Shown here one piece after another: positions 1-9,783 of a stretch of DNA of 64,000 nt (within the stretch, counting starts at the first letter, position 1; each line of letters begins with the position of its first letter). This DNA is from Bacteroidota bacterium (GTDB lineage Bacteria > Bacteroidota > Bacteroidia > Chitinophagales > Chitinophagaceae). Below the pieces are notes generated by a model. It was not told where the DNA came from. It saw nothing but the letters and a program-made list of their open reading frames with translations, and searched no databases. A program made the translations under genes and the position numbers. The DNA lies in contig BJGL01000002.1 of NCBI GenBank assembly GCA_014190475.1, forward strand, positions 1-64,000, in the 5' to 3' direction.

Positions 1-208
1 AAGCCTCTTTGATAAATACTTTTTCTATTGCTAACGCAGCAGAATCATTTCTGGCTATGCGGATGCCGTAATTGTTTGACAACACTTGCTCGTGTACGTC
101 CTCAAGCCGGAGTAGGGGCAGATTATTTTTTATTGTTTGCTGACCCGGATGCTGTGCTTGGGAAAACGTGGATAATAATAGTAAGATTATAAGTGCGTAG
201 GTATTCAT
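1..208 (-). CDS. TolC-family outer membrane efflux protein (N-terminal part, runs off the window edge)
   Basis: Translation of the reverse strand from ATG at 208: MNTYALIILLLLSTFSQAQ...LRLEDVHEQVLSNNYGIRIARNDSAALAIEK. Signal peptide plus TolC-type N-terminus, directly downstream of RND genes. Confidence 0.75.
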   Translation of the reverse strand, partial: MNTYALIILLLLSTFSQAQHPGQQTIKNNLPLLRLEDVHEQVLSNNYGIRIARNDSAALAIEKVFIKEA

Positions 209-217
209 CCGATTTGA

Positions 218-3200
218 TTAAGTGGGGCTAACTAGTGTTTCAATTTCACTTTTCTTTTTAGTTCGGGACAAGTAGGCATACATCGCTGGAATTACAAACA
301 GTGTAAGTACCAGTGAAAATATAATTCCTCCTACAATAACTATACCCAATGGAATTCTACTTGTGGCAGCCGCTCCGAGCGAGAGTGCAAGCGGAAGTGC
401 TCCTAAGGCCATCGCCAAACTGGTCATTAGAATAGGACGCAATCGTTGTCCTGCCGCATCTAGCACAGCTTCTTGCCTTGATAAACCGCGAAGCTGATTT
501 TTATTGGCGAATTCTACAATTAGAATTCCATTTTTTGTAACCAGACCAATCAACATGATCATGCCTATTTGGGAGAAAATATTGAGGGTATGATCAAATG
601 CCCATAAGGACAGAACGGCCCCTGCAATGGCAAGCGGAACGGTGAACATTATAATCAGGGGATCAATAAAACTTTCGAATTGTGCGGCTAGAATTAGAAA
701 AATCAATGCCAAGGCTAGCACAAACGCATAAAGTGTGTTACTGCTGCTCTCTTTAAAGTCTCTTGATGAACCTGATAAGGCTGTCGCATAGGTTTCGTCC
801 AGTACCTTTTTAGCTATTTTCTCCATCTCGTTTATCCCGTCCCCAATTGTATATCCAGGTTGTAAGCTGGCTGAAATGGTAGCGGATTTATACCGGTTAA
901 AATGGTAAATGGAGGGCGGGCTATTGATCTCCTCTGTTTTGATCAAATTATCCAAGCTAATGAGTTCTCCTCGGTTATTACGAACAAACAATAAACGTAA
1001 ATCTCCGGGGTCGTCCCGTTCAGCTCTACTGACTTGGCCCACGACGCTATACTGTTTCCCATCTTTAGTAAAATAGCCCATTCTGCGATTGCTATAGGCT
1101 AACTGTAGTGTTTGCGATACGTCTGAAATACTGATACCTAATGAGGCTGCTTTGATTCGGTCAATTTCAATCTTAATCTCTGGTCTGTTGAATTTCAGAT
1201 CTACGTCAGGATTTAAAAGCACTTTACTATTTCTTGCTTCCTCAAGCAACTTGGGTAAGGCCTTTGTCAATTTTTCAAAATTGTTGTGCTGGACTACAAA
1301 AGCAACGGGTTGTCCTCCTCTTCTATTGACTGAGATAGTTTGTTCCTCAATGACAAAAGCACGTCCTTCATTGAATTGGGAGAGATTCTTGTTTACCGCT
1401 TTCACAATAGCGGACTGACTACGTTTTCTTTCTGGTGGATCAACGAGCATGATCCGCACATAGCCAGTGTTGGAATTTCCGGTCCCAACAAAGCCAGGTG
1501 CAGTAATACTAAATAGCATCCGCTTCTCTGGAACAGAGTCTATTACCATGTCGGTTACATTAGAAATGTAGCGATCCATGGCGTCAAATGAGGTGCCTTC
1601 AGGCGCTGTTAGTTGAATACGAAATTGACTGCGATCTTCAAGTGGAGCAAGTTCAGATTGCAGGCCTGATCCAATAAAATAAATTGAAGCTAAACAAACC
1701 GCAATAATTACTAGCGCCACCCACTTCACCCGCATGAATGCCTGCAATAATTGTTTGTAGGTTCGATCCATGCCCTGAAAAAAGGGCTCTGACCATTTAT
1801 AAAAGCGGGAATGATCAGAGGGATTTTTCCGATTCAATTTAACGTTCAATACTGGTGTTAGCGTCAATGAGACAAAGGCCGAAATCAATACAGCACCTGA
1901 AACCACTACGCCAAACTCTCGGAATAGTCGGCCTACAAAACCTTCTAGAAAAATGATAGGAAGAAATACCACAGCCAGTGTGATTGAAGTTGCGATTACG
2001 GCAAAGTAAATTTCCTTTGAACCTTCCAAAGCCGCTTGCCACTTATTCATTCCTTTCTCGATACGCTTATAGATATTTTCTGTTACTACAATCCCATCAT
2101 CCACTACAAGCCCTGTTGCTAGAACAATGGCCAATAAGGATAAAACGTTAATGGTGAATCCCATTAAATACATGATGAAAAAAGAACCAATTAGCGAAAC
2201 GGGTATATCAATGAGCGGCCGTAATGCAATGATCCAGTCCCTGAAAAATGCGTAGATAATCATGACGACCAAAAGAAATGAGATCATCAAAGTTTCTCTA
2301 ACTTCTAAAATAGATTTTTTGATAAATCTAGTTTGGTCCATACCGACGTTGAGTTTAATATCTGTCGGTACATCTTTCTTAATTTGCTCAATCCGTTTAT
2401 AAAATTCATCGGCGATGGCCACATAATTGGAGCCTGGTTGTGGGATCAGTGCAATTGAAATCATCGGGATGCCATTTCCCCGTAGCAGTGTTTCTTCATT
2501 CTCTGGACCGAGGGTAGCTTCACCCACATCGCTCAATCGAACTTCATTTCCCTCTGTATTTCTAATAATTAGATTATTGAAGTCTTCTTCACTCTCTAGT
2601 TTTCCAAATGTTCTTACTGAGAGTTCTATTGAGTTGCCATAAATTTTTCCAGCTGGGAGTTCGGTGTTTTCACGCGATAGTGCTTGTTGTACATCATTGA
2701 CAGTGATGCCTCTGGCTGTTAACTTGTTGGGGTCAAGCCAAATTCGCATGGCATACTTCTTTTCCCCCCATATCTGCACACCGCTTACACCTGGAATGGT
2801 TTGAAGCCGCTCTACCAAAACATTGGTCGCAAACTCGGTAATCTGGAGCGGGTTTCGTAGTTCACTCTGTACAGTCATTGAAATAATTGACTCTGAGCTG
2901 GCATCCGCTTTTGAAACTACGGGTGGAGAGTCCAGGTCTGATGGTAATGAACGAACGGCTTGTGATACTTTATCGCGAACATCGTTTGCTGCCGCTTCCA
3001 GGTCAATTCCCAACTCAAACTCTACGTTTATATTACTGGTACCATTACTGCTAGAGGAGGTAATATTTCGTATACCGGCAATTCCGTTAATTGCCTTTTC
3101 AAGTGGTTCAGTGATCTGCGTTTCAACAATATCTGGGTTAGCGCCGGGGTAGGAGGTTCTAACACTAATATTTGGGGGATCGATAGCCGGGTAATCCCGG

Positions 3201-3301
3201 ACGCCTAGAAATTGAAAACCGATTACCCCAAAAAGGACAATCAAAATATTCATGACCACGGCCAATACCGGCCGACGAAGGCTTAGCTCGGCAATATTCA
3301 T
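218..3301 (-). CDS. Efflux RND transporter permease subunit (AcrB/HAE1-like)
   Basis: 1027 aa; RND hallmarks (LRRPVLAVVMNILIVLFGVIGF, GLVVDDGIVVTENIYKRIE, LVTKNGILIVEFAN). Confidence 0.95.
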   Translation of the reverse strand: MNIAELSLRRPVLAVVMNILIVLFGVIGFQFLGVRDYPAIDPPNISVRTSYPGANPDIVETQITEPLEKAINGIAGIRNITSSSSNGTSNINVEFELGIDLEAAANDVRDKVSQAVRSLPSDLDSPPVVSKADASSESIISMTVQSELRNPLQITEFATNVLVERLQTIPGVSGVQIWGEKKYAMRIWLDPNKLTARGITVNDVQQALSRENTELPAGKIYGNSIELSVRTFGKLESEEDFNNLIIRNTEGNEVRLSDVGEATLGPENEETLLRGNGIPMISIALIPQPGSNYVAIADEFYKRIEQIKKDVPTDIKLNVGMDQTRFIKKSILEVRETLMISFLLVVMIIYAFFRDWIIALRPLIDIPVSLIGSFFIMYLMGFTINVLSLLAIVLATGLVVDDGIVVTENIYKRIEKGMNKWQAALEGSKEIYFAVIATSITLAVVFLPIIFLEGFVGRLFREFGVVVSGAVLISAFVSLTLTPVLNVKLNRKNPSDHSRFYKWSEPFFQGMDRTYKQLLQAFMRVKWVALVIIAVCLASIYFIGSGLQSELAPLEDRSQFRIQLTAPEGTSFDAMDRYISNVTDMVIDSVPEKRMLFSITAPGFVGTGNSNTGYVRIMLVDPPERKRSQSAIVKAVNKNLSQFNEGRAFVIEEQTISVNRRGGQPVAFVVQHNNFEKLTKALPKLLEEARNSKVLLNPDVDLKFNRPEIKIEIDRIKAASLGISISDVSQTLQLAYSNRRMGYFTKDGKQYSVVGQVSRAERDDPGDLRLLFVRNNRGELISLDNLIKTEEINSPPSIYHFNRYKSATISASLQPGYTIGDGINEMEKIAKKVLDETYATALSGSSRDFKESSSNTLYAFVLALALIFLILAAQFESFIDPLIIMFTVPLAIAGAVLSLWAFDHTLNIFSQIGMIMLIGLVTKNGILIVEFANKNQLRGLSRQEAVLDAAGQRLRPILMTSLAMALGALPLALSLGAAATSRIPLGIVIVGGIIFSLVLTLFVIPAMYAYLSRTKKKSEIETLVSPT

Positions 3302-4362
3302 GGTTGAGGATTCAAGACGTTGCGAATAGTGATTTTACTTTCTGGGCGAAGGCTCATCAGTCCGGTTACTACGATGGTATCTCCAACAGTGAGACCTTCG
3401 GTGATTTGAATTTTTTCAGCACTTCTCACACCGGTAGTTACATCCTGAAATTGGGCTATCCCGTTTCTGTATACAATAATTTTTTTCCCTCTTGCTTGCG
3501 GCAGAATAGCTTGAGCAGGTACTAACAGCGCATTGGGGTCTGGTTCAAAACTTATTCTAATTTTTGCAAAACTCCCAGGTAAAACTAATTTGGAGGGGGT
3601 AATTAATTGCGCTCTTACTAACAAACTTCTGCTGTTCTCAATAATGCTGGGATCCACTGCGGTAATTTTTGCACTAATTCCCTCTGCGTTGCTGGCGGTA
3701 ATTAGGTTGATCACTTGTCCTAATTTAATTCTTGCACTGTATTTCTCAGGAATTGAAAAGTCTACTTTGAGGATATTGGTTTGATTGATTCTTGTCAGCA
3801 CAAGGGCGGGGGTAACATAGGCACCAACACTGATATTTTTCAATCCTATTTGGCCACTAAATGGTGCCTTGATCTCTGTTTTTTCCAAGCTCGTTTTAAT
3901 AATGCCGATATCTGCTTTAAGATTATTTACTTGTAATAAGCTAATGTCATAATCCTGCTGACTGATCCCTTGCACTTTGAGTAACTGTGCTTGACGCTCC
4001 TCCGTTTTTTGGGCTAATTGGAGCTGTACTTCAAGTTTTCTTAGCTGGGCTACCAGGTCGCCATCATAGAGTTTTGCCAGAACGGTTCCTTTTTCAACTG
4101 TTTTCCCTTCTTGCAGGTTCAGGGCTACGATCCGTCCAGAAATTTCCGGGTGAATTTCTACTGTTTCATTGGCTAGAATATTTCCGGGAACTTCCAACGT
4201 TTCAGCGAACGACTCTGGCCGAACAATGTAAACCTGAACACCCATTGTCTTGTTCTTTTCATTACCCCCTTTATCATTTTTGGCAGCGCTTGGGGAAGGA
4301 TTATCACATGCGATCAATGTAAATGCCAACAGCAGCAGGGTAGACCCGTATTCAAGTTTCAT
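3298..4362 (-). CDS. Efflux RND transporter periplasmic adaptor subunit (MFP)
   Basis: 354 aa lipoprotein-like N-terminus (LIACDNPS); barrel-sandwich motifs (VEIHPEISGRIVALNLQEGKTVEKGTVLAKL; IKAPFSGQIGLKNISVGAYV); 4-bp overlap with the RND gene. Confidence 0.93.
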   Translation of the reverse strand: MKLEYGSTLLLLAFTLIACDNPSPSAAKNDKGGNEKNKTMGVQVYIVRPESFAETLEVPGNILANETVEIHPEISGRIVALNLQEGKTVEKGTVLAKLYDGDLVAQLRKLEVQLQLAQKTEERQAQLLKVQGISQQDYDISLLQVNNLKADIGIIKTSLEKTEIKAPFSGQIGLKNISVGAYVTPALVLTRINQTNILKVDFSIPEKYSARIKLGQVINLITASNAEGISAKITAVDPSIIENSRSLLVRAQLITPSKLVLPGSFAKIRISFEPDPNALLVPAQAILPQARGKKIIVYRNGIAQFQDVTTGVRSAEKIQITEGLTVGDTIVVTGLMSLRPESKITIRNVLNPQP

Positions 4363-4402
4363 GAGCTAATTAGTTAAGTAAGTTCAATGTAACGTTATTA
4401 AA

Positions 4403-5539
4403 TTAGTTTTCTTTTGGATTAGCGACGGAGCGAATGGTTTTTTTTATCCAATCTGCCTCTGCAGCAGCTTGTGATGCTTCTACATTCAGGACAGTTACGT
4501 GTCCCATTTTTCTGCCTGGTTTTGTTTCTGCTTTACCATACCAATGGATAAAATAGTTGGGTTTAGTTTTTGTTTTTTCAAGTCCCTCCAGTTGTGCCAT
4601 TCCACTATGTCCACTGGCTCCAATGATATTAACCATGATGGAGGGAGCGAGGATTTCCGTAGTCCCAAGTGGTAAATCTAGCAGCACTTGCCAAACTAAT
4701 TCAAATTGGGAGGTGGCTAATGCTTCTATACTATGATGACCGCTGTTGTGTACACGGGGAGCAGTTTCATTGACAAGAATAGTGCCGCTTTTATCTATGA
4801 AGAGTTCGATGGCAAAGATCCCAGGGGAATTAAATGCATAGACTAGATTGGTAGCTATACTAATTGCTTTTTCAGCAATGGTTGGATCGAGCTGTGCTGG
4901 ACATAATTGATAATCCAGCAGGTTTAAGTGGGGGTTAAATACCATTTCAACCGGTGGGCAAATCGCTATTTCACCTGTTGAAGAAACTGCAACCTGAATG
5001 GCTATCTCTTTGTCAATCTCAGCCATTTTTTCCAAAACGGCGGGTGCATCAAAACCCAATTGTAGGTCAGCCTCCGTTTGCATGAGCACAACACCTTTGC
5101 CATCATAACCGCCTATTCCTATTTTATGAACAGCCGGTAAAAAATGAGCCATCGATACTAATTCCTTTTTCTGTGTGGTGAGATGATAGGCTGATGTTGG
5201 AATCTGATGTTTTGTGTAAAATTCCTTTTGTGTGATTTTGTTTTGTATTGTTCGCAAAACCACTGGGCGTGGAATTACAGTAACCCCTTCTTTTTCGAGT
5301 TTTTCTAAAGCCTCCACACAAACCTGTTCAATTTCAATTGTGATACAATCCAGGTCTTTGCCGAATGCGTATACGGTATCAAAATCCCTAATATCGCCAA
5401 GCGTGAAGTGATCACAAAGTGAACGAGCGGGACAGTTTTCCTGATTTTCAAGAATATAGGTCTCAACCTTGAATTTTGTGGCCGATTCCAGTAACATGCG
5501 TCCTAACTGTCCCCCGCCAAGTATCCCGACTTTGGTCAT
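4403..5539 (-). CDS. purK: 5-(carboxyamino)imidazole ribonucleotide synthase
   Basis: ATP-grasp protein MTKVGILGGGQLGRMLLESATKF...NETAPRVHNSGHHSIEA, typical of PurK. Confidence 0.95.
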   Translation of the reverse strand: MTKVGILGGGQLGRMLLESATKFKVETYILENQENCPARSLCDHFTLGDIRDFDTVYAFGKDLDCITIEIEQVCVEALEKLEKEGVTVIPRPVVLRTIQNKITQKEFYTKHQIPTSAYHLTTQKKELVSMAHFLPAVHKIGIGGYDGKGVVLMQTEADLQLGFDAPAVLEKMAEIDKEIAIQVAVSSTGEIAICPPVEMVFNPHLNLLDYQLCPAQLDPTIAEKAISIATNLVYAFNSPGIFAIELFIDKSGTILVNETAPRVHNSGHHSIEALATSQFELVWQVLLDLPLGTTEILAPSIMVNIIGASGHSGMAQLEGLEKTKTKPNYFIHWYGKAETKPGRKMGHVTVLNVEASQAAAEADWIKKTIRSVANPKEN

Positions 5540-5543
5540 CCAA

Positions 5544-5551
5544 CAAAGATA
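5544..5551 (-). promoter_or_regulatory. Bacteroidota -7 element TATCTTTG for purK
   Basis: Exact match to the TAnnTTTG consensus on the minus strand, 4 nt upstream of the purK ATG. Confidence 0.6.
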
Positions 5552-5571
5552 ACTGAGCGGATAAAATAAAT

Positions 5572-5579
5572 TACTTTTG
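5572..5579 (+). promoter_or_regulatory. Bacteroidota -7 element TACTTTTG for hppD
   Basis: Exact TAnnTTTG match, 4 nt upstream of the hppD ATG (5584). Confidence 0.6.
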
Positions 5580-5583
5580 CTTT

Positions 5584-6717
5584 ATGAAAACAACGCTTGC
5601 AAGCCCTTTGAACTCCTCTCAAACAGTCGACTTTCTTCCGCTGGAAGGAACAGACTATGTTGAATTCTATGTCGGAAATGCCAAACAGGCTGCACATTAC
5701 TACATGAGTGCCTTTGGTTTTCAGGCGTTGGCTTATGCTGGTCCCGAAACCGGCGTGCGGGATCGTGCCAGTTATGCAGTTCGTCAACATAAGTTAACCT
5801 TTGTGCTAACCACCCCCTTGCGGGGAGATAATCCCATTGCCGATCATATTTACAAACATGGCGATGGGGTAAAAGCCCTCTCCTTGCGTGTGCAGGATGC
5901 AACCCGTGCTTGGGAGGAAACTACAAAGCGAGGCGCTCAATCTTTTATGGAGCCAAAACGCTTGGAAGACAAAGATGGAGAGGTAGTCCTCAGTGGTATT
6001 CATACCTACGGTGATACGGTCCATTTATTTGTAGAGCGAAAAAATTACAACGGTGTATTTATGCCGGGATATCGTGCCTGGTCCAATCCCCATTTTCAGC
6101 CAACGGATTGTGGGTTACTTTATGTTGATCATTGCGTAGGAAATGTAGGTTGGAATCAGATGAACAAGTGGGTTACTTTTTATGAGGAGGTACTTGGTTT
6201 TAAGAATATTTTATCCTTTGATGACGAAGATATTTCTACAGAATACTCCGCCTTGATGAGTAAAGTAATGAGCAGTGGCAATGGTTTTGTCAAGTTTCCC
6301 ATCAATGAGCCTGCGGAGGGAAAGAAAAAAAGTCAGGTAGAGGAGTATCTTGATTTCTATAATGGTGAGGGGTGTCAGCACGTGGCTATGGCCACCAGTG
6401 ATATTGTCCGCACGGTAACTGAGCTGAAGAAAAGAGGCGTTGAGTTTTTGCAAGTTCCTACTACTTATTACGACACATTGCTTGATCGGGTTGGCTCTAT
6501 CGATGAGGATTTGTCCCCTTTGAAAGAACTTGGGATTCTAGTTGACAGAGATAATGAAGGGTACCTCCTCCAACTCTTTACCAAGCCAGTTGAGGATCGG
6601 CCAACATTATTTTTTGAAATTATCCAGCGCAAAGGAGCTACCAGTTTTGGGAAGGGTAATTTTAAGGCATTGTTTGAGGCAATTGAGCGAGAACAGGAAG
6701 CAAGGGGAAACCTCTAG
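5584..6717 (+). CDS. hppD: 4-hydroxyphenylpyruvate dioxygenase
   Basis: 377 aa; GTDYVEFYVGNAKQAAHYYMSAFGF and C-terminal FFEIIQRKG...FGKGNFKALFEAIEREQ motifs. Confidence 0.96.
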   Translation: MKTTLASPLNSSQTVDFLPLEGTDYVEFYVGNAKQAAHYYMSAFGFQALAYAGPETGVRDRASYAVRQHKLTFVLTTPLRGDNPIADHIYKHGDGVKALSLRVQDATRAWEETTKRGAQSFMEPKRLEDKDGEVVLSGIHTYGDTVHLFVERKNYNGVFMPGYRAWSNPHFQPTDCGLLYVDHCVGNVGWNQMNKWVTFYEEVLGFKNILSFDDEDISTEYSALMSKVMSSGNGFVKFPINEPAEGKKKSQVEEYLDFYNGEGCQHVAMATSDIVRTVTELKKRGVEFLQVPTTYYDTLLDRVGSIDEDLSPLKELGILVDRDNEGYLLQLFTKPVEDRPTLFFEIIQRKGATSFGKGNFKALFEAIEREQEARGNL

Positions 6718-6773
6718 TTGTTTACAGGATAACTACAATTTCCCAACCGATATTCCCTTCGTACATTCGTAGT

Positions 6774-8003
6774 ATGCAACGCTGCAAGTTTTTGCTGCTT
6801 TTGTTTTTTTACTGTTCACTACAGGGTTGGACACAGCCAGGTTATAATCTTGGCGCAGGTCCGTCAGCGCCTTACCTTTCTTTTGTTGATTACCAACGTA
6901 GCTTTCCGCGTCCACAGGAAGCAATGCAGCGTAAATTAGATACCTTAAAAAAACAATTTGCTGCAAAAAAAATAAAATGGCCTGCTGCACAGATTTATAT
7001 CCGCTCTTTTAAGTACGATAGTCAACTTGAAGTTTGGGTAAAACAAGAGTCCGAATCTGTCTTTACCTTGTTTAAAACCTATGCTGTTTGCGCGTTGGCT
7101 GGTTCATTGGGGCCAAAGCGTGTACAGGGTGATTATCAGGTTCCTGAGGGATTCTATTATATCAATGAGTTCAATCCTTTTAGCAATTATTATTTATCAC
7201 TGGGCTTAAATTATCCTAATGCTAGTGATCAAATTTTGAGTGATGCTAGCAAGCCGGGTGGTGATATTTATATTCATGGTAGTTGTGTTACGGTGGGTTG
7301 CATTCCTATCACCGACCAACAAATTGATGAACTTTATGTGCTTGCAACATTTGCTCGAGATGCAGGGCAAGACTTTATTCCCGTTCATATTTTTCCATGT
7401 CGGTTTGATGTGCCAAGGAGCAAATCCTATTTAGATGACTTAGTGAAAGATGATCCTATATTGAAAAACTTTTCTGATAAGTTGTCAGATGCTTATTTCT
7501 ATTTTGAGAAAAACAGAAAGTTGCCCATTGTATTAATCACGGGCGATGGGCAATATCACATCAATGAAGCTCCGCGTGCTGCTACCAATTCCCGCTCCGC
7601 TTTATCAGCTACACTTCCGAAAGAGGAGTTATCTACTGCCTTGCCAAGGGCGGTGCCTTCTAAGCGTGTAAGAACCATCGCAAAGCTTTCCGAGGTCGTA
7701 GATCAATGGCCCCAATTTCCAGGGGGAATGACTGCATTCAATGATTTCATCGATCAGGTTTCTTCCTCACTACGCACTTCTTTACCTGCAGATTTTGCTA
7801 AGGTCTATGTGCAGTTTGAATTTGTAGTAGATCGAGACGGTACGCCTGTCAATTTCAAGATCATCAAGGGACTGACCGAATACCCCAAATTACAATCGTT
7901 ACTTATTGAACGGTTAGAGCAAATGCAAATTTGGACCCCTGCCAAACTCAATGCGATGCCCGTTGCTAAAAAGCTCACTCAAACGCTCACCCTTCAAAAA
8001 TAA
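6774..8003 (+). CDS. Secreted L,D-transpeptidase (YafK/DpaA-like YkuD domain) with C-terminal TonB-C-like domain
   Basis: Signal peptide; catalytic motif DIYIHGSCVTVGCIPITD; C-terminal VDQWPQFPGGMTAFNDFI...VYVQFEFVVDRDGTPVNFKIIKGL resembles TonB C-terminal domains. Confidence 0.85.
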   Translation: MQRCKFLLLLFFYCSLQGWTQPGYNLGAGPSAPYLSFVDYQRSFPRPQEAMQRKLDTLKKQFAAKKIKWPAAQIYIRSFKYDSQLEVWVKQESESVFTLFKTYAVCALAGSLGPKRVQGDYQVPEGFYYINEFNPFSNYYLSLGLNYPNASDQILSDASKPGGDIYIHGSCVTVGCIPITDQQIDELYVLATFARDAGQDFIPVHIFPCRFDVPRSKSYLDDLVKDDPILKNFSDKLSDAYFYFEKNRKLPIVLITGDGQYHINEAPRAATNSRSALSATLPKEELSTALPRAVPSKRVRTIAKLSEVVDQWPQFPGGMTAFNDFIDQVSSSLRTSLPADFAKVYVQFEFVVDRDGTPVNFKIIKGLTEYPKLQSLLIERLEQMQIWTPAKLNAMPVAKKLTQTLTLQK

Positions 8004-8010
8004 TTACCAC

Positions 8011-9024
8011 ATGCCAGTCAATCGTAAAGTGCAGACGTTGGACGAATTTACAATACAACAGTTGCGTGATTTTCCACATGCCACCGGTGAATTGTCAAAT
8101 CTACTTCGCAACATCGGGCTAGCGGCAAAGCGTGTGAATGTTGAAGTTAATAAAGCGGGCTTGGTTGATATTTTGGGTAATGCAGGAACGGTTAATGTGC
8201 AAGGCGAGAAAGTGAAAAAGCTGGATATTTTTGCAAATGATCAATTTATCAGAGTATTACAACATGGGATTAGCTGTGCCGGTATTGCCAGTGAGGAATT
8301 GGAGGATTTTGTAGCCTTCGACGACGAGAAGAGCATCCATTCTAAATATGTTTGTTTGTTTGATCCACTAGATGGAAGTGGCAATATTGATGTAAACGTT
8401 TCAATTGGCACCATTTTCGGTGTATACCGACGTGTTACGCCTGTGGGCACCGTAGTTACAAAAGATGATTTTTTGCAAGCGGGAAGTCAGCAAGTTGCAG
8501 CAGGTTACATTGTTTACGGTTCTTCAACGATGTTCGTATACGCTACCCGCAGAGGGGTGAATGGGTTTACTTTAGATCCTTCGATAGGAGAGTGGACACT
8601 CAGCCATCCTGACATTCGTTGTCCTGAACGCGGGAAGATTTACTCAGTCAATCATGGAAGTTATTTTGAGTTTGAAAAAGGAGTACAGGAGTATATTAAA
8701 GCATGTCAGTCCCGATCTCATGCGGAAGGTGGACCCATGCGACAGCGGTATATTGGAAGTATGGTGGCGGACGTTCACCGTAATTTGATCAAAGGTGGAA
8801 TTTTCATGTACCCGGGCACTACTTCTCGTCCGGAGGGAAAACTTCGGTTATTGTATGAATGCAATCCATTTGCTTTTATAGTAACGGTAGCGGGTGGAAG
8901 AGCCACCAATGGACATATTCGTACATTGGACATAGTTCCTCGTTCCCTCCATGAGCGTTGTCCGTTTTTTGTAGGCAGTGCAGGCATGATGGATGATCTT
9001 GAAAAAAAATTATTACATGGCTGA
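8011..9024 (+). CDS. fbp: Class 1 fructose-1,6-bisphosphatase
   Basis: DPLDGSGNIDVNVSIGTIFGVYRR, GSMVADVHRNLIKGGIFMYPGT motifs; start placed at MPVNRKVQTL rather than the upstream in-frame Met at 7951. Confidence 0.95.
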   Translation: MPVNRKVQTLDEFTIQQLRDFPHATGELSNLLRNIGLAAKRVNVEVNKAGLVDILGNAGTVNVQGEKVKKLDIFANDQFIRVLQHGISCAGIASEELEDFVAFDDEKSIHSKYVCLFDPLDGSGNIDVNVSIGTIFGVYRRVTPVGTVVTKDDFLQAGSQQVAAGYIVYGSSTMFVYATRRGVNGFTLDPSIGEWTLSHPDIRCPERGKIYSVNHGSYFEFEKGVQEYIKACQSRSHAEGGPMRQRYIGSMVADVHRNLIKGGIFMYPGTTSRPEGKLRLLYECNPFAFIVTVAGGRATNGHIRTLDIVPRSLHERCPFFVGSAGMMDDLEKKLLHG

Positions 9025-9778
9025 GCCAATCATTACGGTAAATAATCTGCAGAAGCGGTACGGAAATTTTGAGGCGGTCCGTGGACTCAGTTTTACGATC
9101 CATCAAGGGGAGATCTTTGGATTACTCGGTCCTAACGGTGCTGGAAAATCAACTACACTGGAAATTATCGAAACCTTACGTGATAAAACTAGCGGTACTG
9201 TTCAGGTTTGTGGTTATGATTTGGACTCACAAGCGGAATTAATAAAGCAAGTCATTGGTGTGCAATTACAAAGCAGTGGCTATTATCCGGGGCTAACCTT
9301 AACTCAATTATTGAGTTTATTTGCCGGCCTTTACAATACGGTTGTAGATCCTTTACAAATTCTTTCTCTTGTAAATCTTGCGGATAAGGCTTCTGCAAAG
9401 GTTAAAGAGTTAAGTGGCGGTCAGCGCCAGCGATTTTCTATCGCTACCACATTGGTCAATCGCCCAAAGGTTATTTTTCTGGATGAACCTACAACCGGCT
9501 TAGATCCACAAGCCCGCAGGAGTTTGTGGGAGTTGATCCGGACTATTCGTGCTTCCGGTACAACGGTAGTGCTCACCACGCATTATATGGATGAAGCAGA
9601 ATACTTGTGTGATCGGATTGCAATTATGGATCAGGGGAAGTTAATTGCGCTAGATACGCCCGATGCGCTCATTGATCAACTTTTGGAAAAAGGGTTTGAA
9701 CGAAAAAAGGACGTGAAGGCCGCAACTTTAGAGGATGTGTTTATTGCGCTCACTGGACACACCTTAGAGCCAATTTAA
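9017..9778 (+). CDS. ABC transporter ATP-binding protein (ABC-2/CcmA-type)
   Basis: Walker A GPNGAGKST, signature LSGGQRQR, Walker B VIFLDEPTTGLDP; start MAEPIITVNN overlaps the fbp stop (ATGGCTGA). Confidence 0.93.
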   Translation: MAEPIITVNNLQKRYGNFEAVRGLSFTIHQGEIFGLLGPNGAGKSTTLEIIETLRDKTSGTVQVCGYDLDSQAELIKQVIGVQLQSSGYYPGLTLTQLLSLFAGLYNTVVDPLQILSLVNLADKASAKVKELSGGQRQRFSIATTLVNRPKVIFLDEPTTGLDPQARRSLWELIRTIRASGTTVVLTTHYMDEAEYLCDRIAIMDQGKLIALDTPDALIDQLLEKGFERKKDVKAATLEDVFIALTGHTLEPI

Positions 9779-9783
9779 TAATA

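Noticed and set aside
1152-3152. Several ORFs antisense or out of frame to the RND gene (1152-1418, 1839-2042, 2427-2642, 2823-3152)
   Set aside because: Fully inside a strongly supported RND CDS; compositions not protein-like.
4403-5539. purK without adjacent purE as a possible anomaly
   Set aside because: Scattered purine genes are ordinary in Bacteroidota.
5124-6453. Small minus-strand ORFs over purK/hppD (5124-5321, 5536-5790, 5582-5902, 5806-6024, 6211-6453)
   Set aside because: Fully overlapped by convincing purK and hppD coding sequence; no homology recognised.
7951-8010. Upstream extension of fbp overlapping the preceding gene
   Set aside because: The conserved start is MPVNRKVQTLDEF at 8011; the extension is the out-of-frame end of the previous CDS.
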